From Lachnoanaerobaculum gingivalis (GTDB lineage: Bacteria > Bacillota > Clostridia > Lachnospirales > Lachnospiraceae), in NCBI RefSeq assembly GCF_003862475.1, contig NZ_RRCO01000001.1, forward strand, positions 682,001-746,000: a stretch of 64,000 bases of DNA. Direction: 5' to 3'. The notes under the pieces were generated by a model. The model saw nothing but the letters and a program-made list of their open reading frames with translations, searched no databases and had not been told where the DNA came from. Below are positions 63,517 to 64,000 of the stretch, one piece after another. Both the position numbers and the translations under genes were made by a program. Position 1 is the stretch's first letter, and each line of letters starts with the position of its first letter.

Positions 63517-64000
63517 CTACCATGAAAACTGCTTACCACATAAAGCAATATATAAAAACTCGCTCTCACCCATGGTAATTACATCATATGTTTCCAAAAC
63601 CTGAGGTGTATACACAGCTTTTCCATTTAAATAGGTAATCCCTCCTCCTTCGGTACATATCAAAGTTCCTTCAAGGTCTCTTTCATCAAAGGATAAAATA
63701 GCATGATTTTCCTGTTTTATTGCATTATCACCTATAATTTGAATATCCATAGCATCTGTTCTTCCTATATAGTTTTTCCCAAATACTACTCTATAATCCT
63801 TTCCATACCTCGGTCCTTTAATGCATACCAACCATGCACACACAGGCTTTGTTTTTATTCTGATTAGACTTTCTTCAAGTTCCTCGTCATCAAAAGATTC
63901 CTCAATTTCTTTTCTTTCAGTCATATCCATGTTACAGTATGGACATATATTTCCATATCTTCTCTTTGAAAACATATGTCCATTTTTGCATCGTATTAAA
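63517..64000 (-). CDS. Zinc-ribbon FHA protein, 5' end beyond the window
   Basis: About 160 residues are visible. The first ATG in frame (63,975) is not the start: the frame stays open to the window edge and reads LIRCKNGHMFSKRRYGNICPYCNMD, which aligns with the N terminus of the FHA protein at 51,282 (MDCPYGHRFSKTRYGTICPHC). So the zinc ribbon continues off the edge. One FHA domain follows (about residues 60-160 of the visible part): GKNYIGRTDAMDIQI, QENHAILSFDERD, GITYLNGKAVY. The Arg, Asn and His of a working phosphothreonine reader are kept. Start of the visible injection locus. Confidence 0.85.
   Translation of the reverse strand, partial: LIRCKNGHMFSKRRYGNICPYCNMDMTERKEIEESFDDEELEESLIRIKTKPVCAWLVCIKGPRYGKDYRVVFGKNYIGRTDAMDIQIIGDNAIKQENHAILSFDERDLEGTLICTEGGGITYLNGKAVYTPQVLETYDVITMGESEFLYIALCGKQFSW

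Noticed and set aside
63517-63975. FHA protein starting at the ATG at 63,975
   Set aside because: The frame is open to the window edge and the upstream residues align with the zinc ribbon of the FHA protein at 51,282.
38601-64000. Prophage as origin of the VgrG-like genes
   Set aside because: No integrase, terminase, capsid, portal, holin or lysin genes are seen; FHA, PP2C, Hsp70, Rhs and LRR genes are not phage-like. Genes beyond the window could still change this.
38601-64000. Type VII (Esx) secretion as exporter of the Rhs toxin
   Set aside because: No WXG100 or LXG protein, EssC-type ATPase or EsaA-like gene is visible; VgrG and DUF4280 point to a spike instead.

Overview
The window looks like chromosome of a low-GC Gram-positive anaerobe, most likely a Lachnospiraceae member (Clostridia). 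Reasons: AT-rich DNA, strong AGGAGG-type ribosome sites, lipobox lipoproteins, a CIRCE element before ftsH, prfB with its +1 frameshift, a YgeW/YgeX/YgeY purine-type cluster, and BspA-like leucine-rich repeat proteins. The genus cannot be fixed from sequence alone. No tRNA, rRNA, CRISPR array or transposase was seen.

Left part (1-18.3 kb): housekeeping and transport genes, mostly on the minus strand. An iron-type ABC importer (binding lipoprotein, ATPase, fused permease) is followed by a YesM-type histidine kinase and the start of its response regulator. Then come an unknown gene, prfB with the frameshift site intact, a TetR regulator with two half-type ABC exporters, ftsH under a promoter that overlaps a CIRCE operator, a VanS/OmpR-type two-component pair, tadA and a lipoprotein.

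Middle (18.3-25.7 kb, plus strand): a YheO-type regulator, diaminopropionate ammonia-lyase, YgeY hydrolase, YgeW carbamoyltransferase, carbamate kinase and a nucleobase permease. This is the terminal, ATP-yielding part of an anaerobic purine or ureido-compound catabolic pathway. Matching 16-bp inverted elements flank its promoter.

25.7-38.6 kb (minus strand): a graveyard and reservoir of Rhs toxin tips. It holds four copies of a membrane-anchored beta-rich immunity candidate, five copies of a small membrane immunity candidate (one with a nonsense mutation), orphan Rhs C-termini, a truncated Rhs whose tip looks like a cysteine peptidase, a 964-bp tandem duplication, and many short remnants of the Rhs core at gene junctions.

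38.6-64.0 kb (minus strand): one tightly packed, apparently co-transcribed locus that runs off the right edge. In transcription order it encodes a zinc-ribbon/FHA protein, two degenerate PP2C-like membrane proteins (one with a TPR-like exterior), an unknown protein, a DUF4280 (PAAR-like) protein with two LRR membrane proteins, an unknown protein, an Hsp70-like ATPase, another unknown, a double-FHA protein, an immunity-like protein, two VgrG-like spikes, a second DUF4280 protein with an LRR membrane protein, a DcrB/Eag-like chaperone candidate, an unknown, and a 1715-residue Rhs effector. I read this as the spike, effector and phospho-signalling half of a contractile-injection-like system in a Gram-positive. 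Tube, sheath and kinase genes are not in the window, so whether they exist just beyond 64,000 is the key open question.
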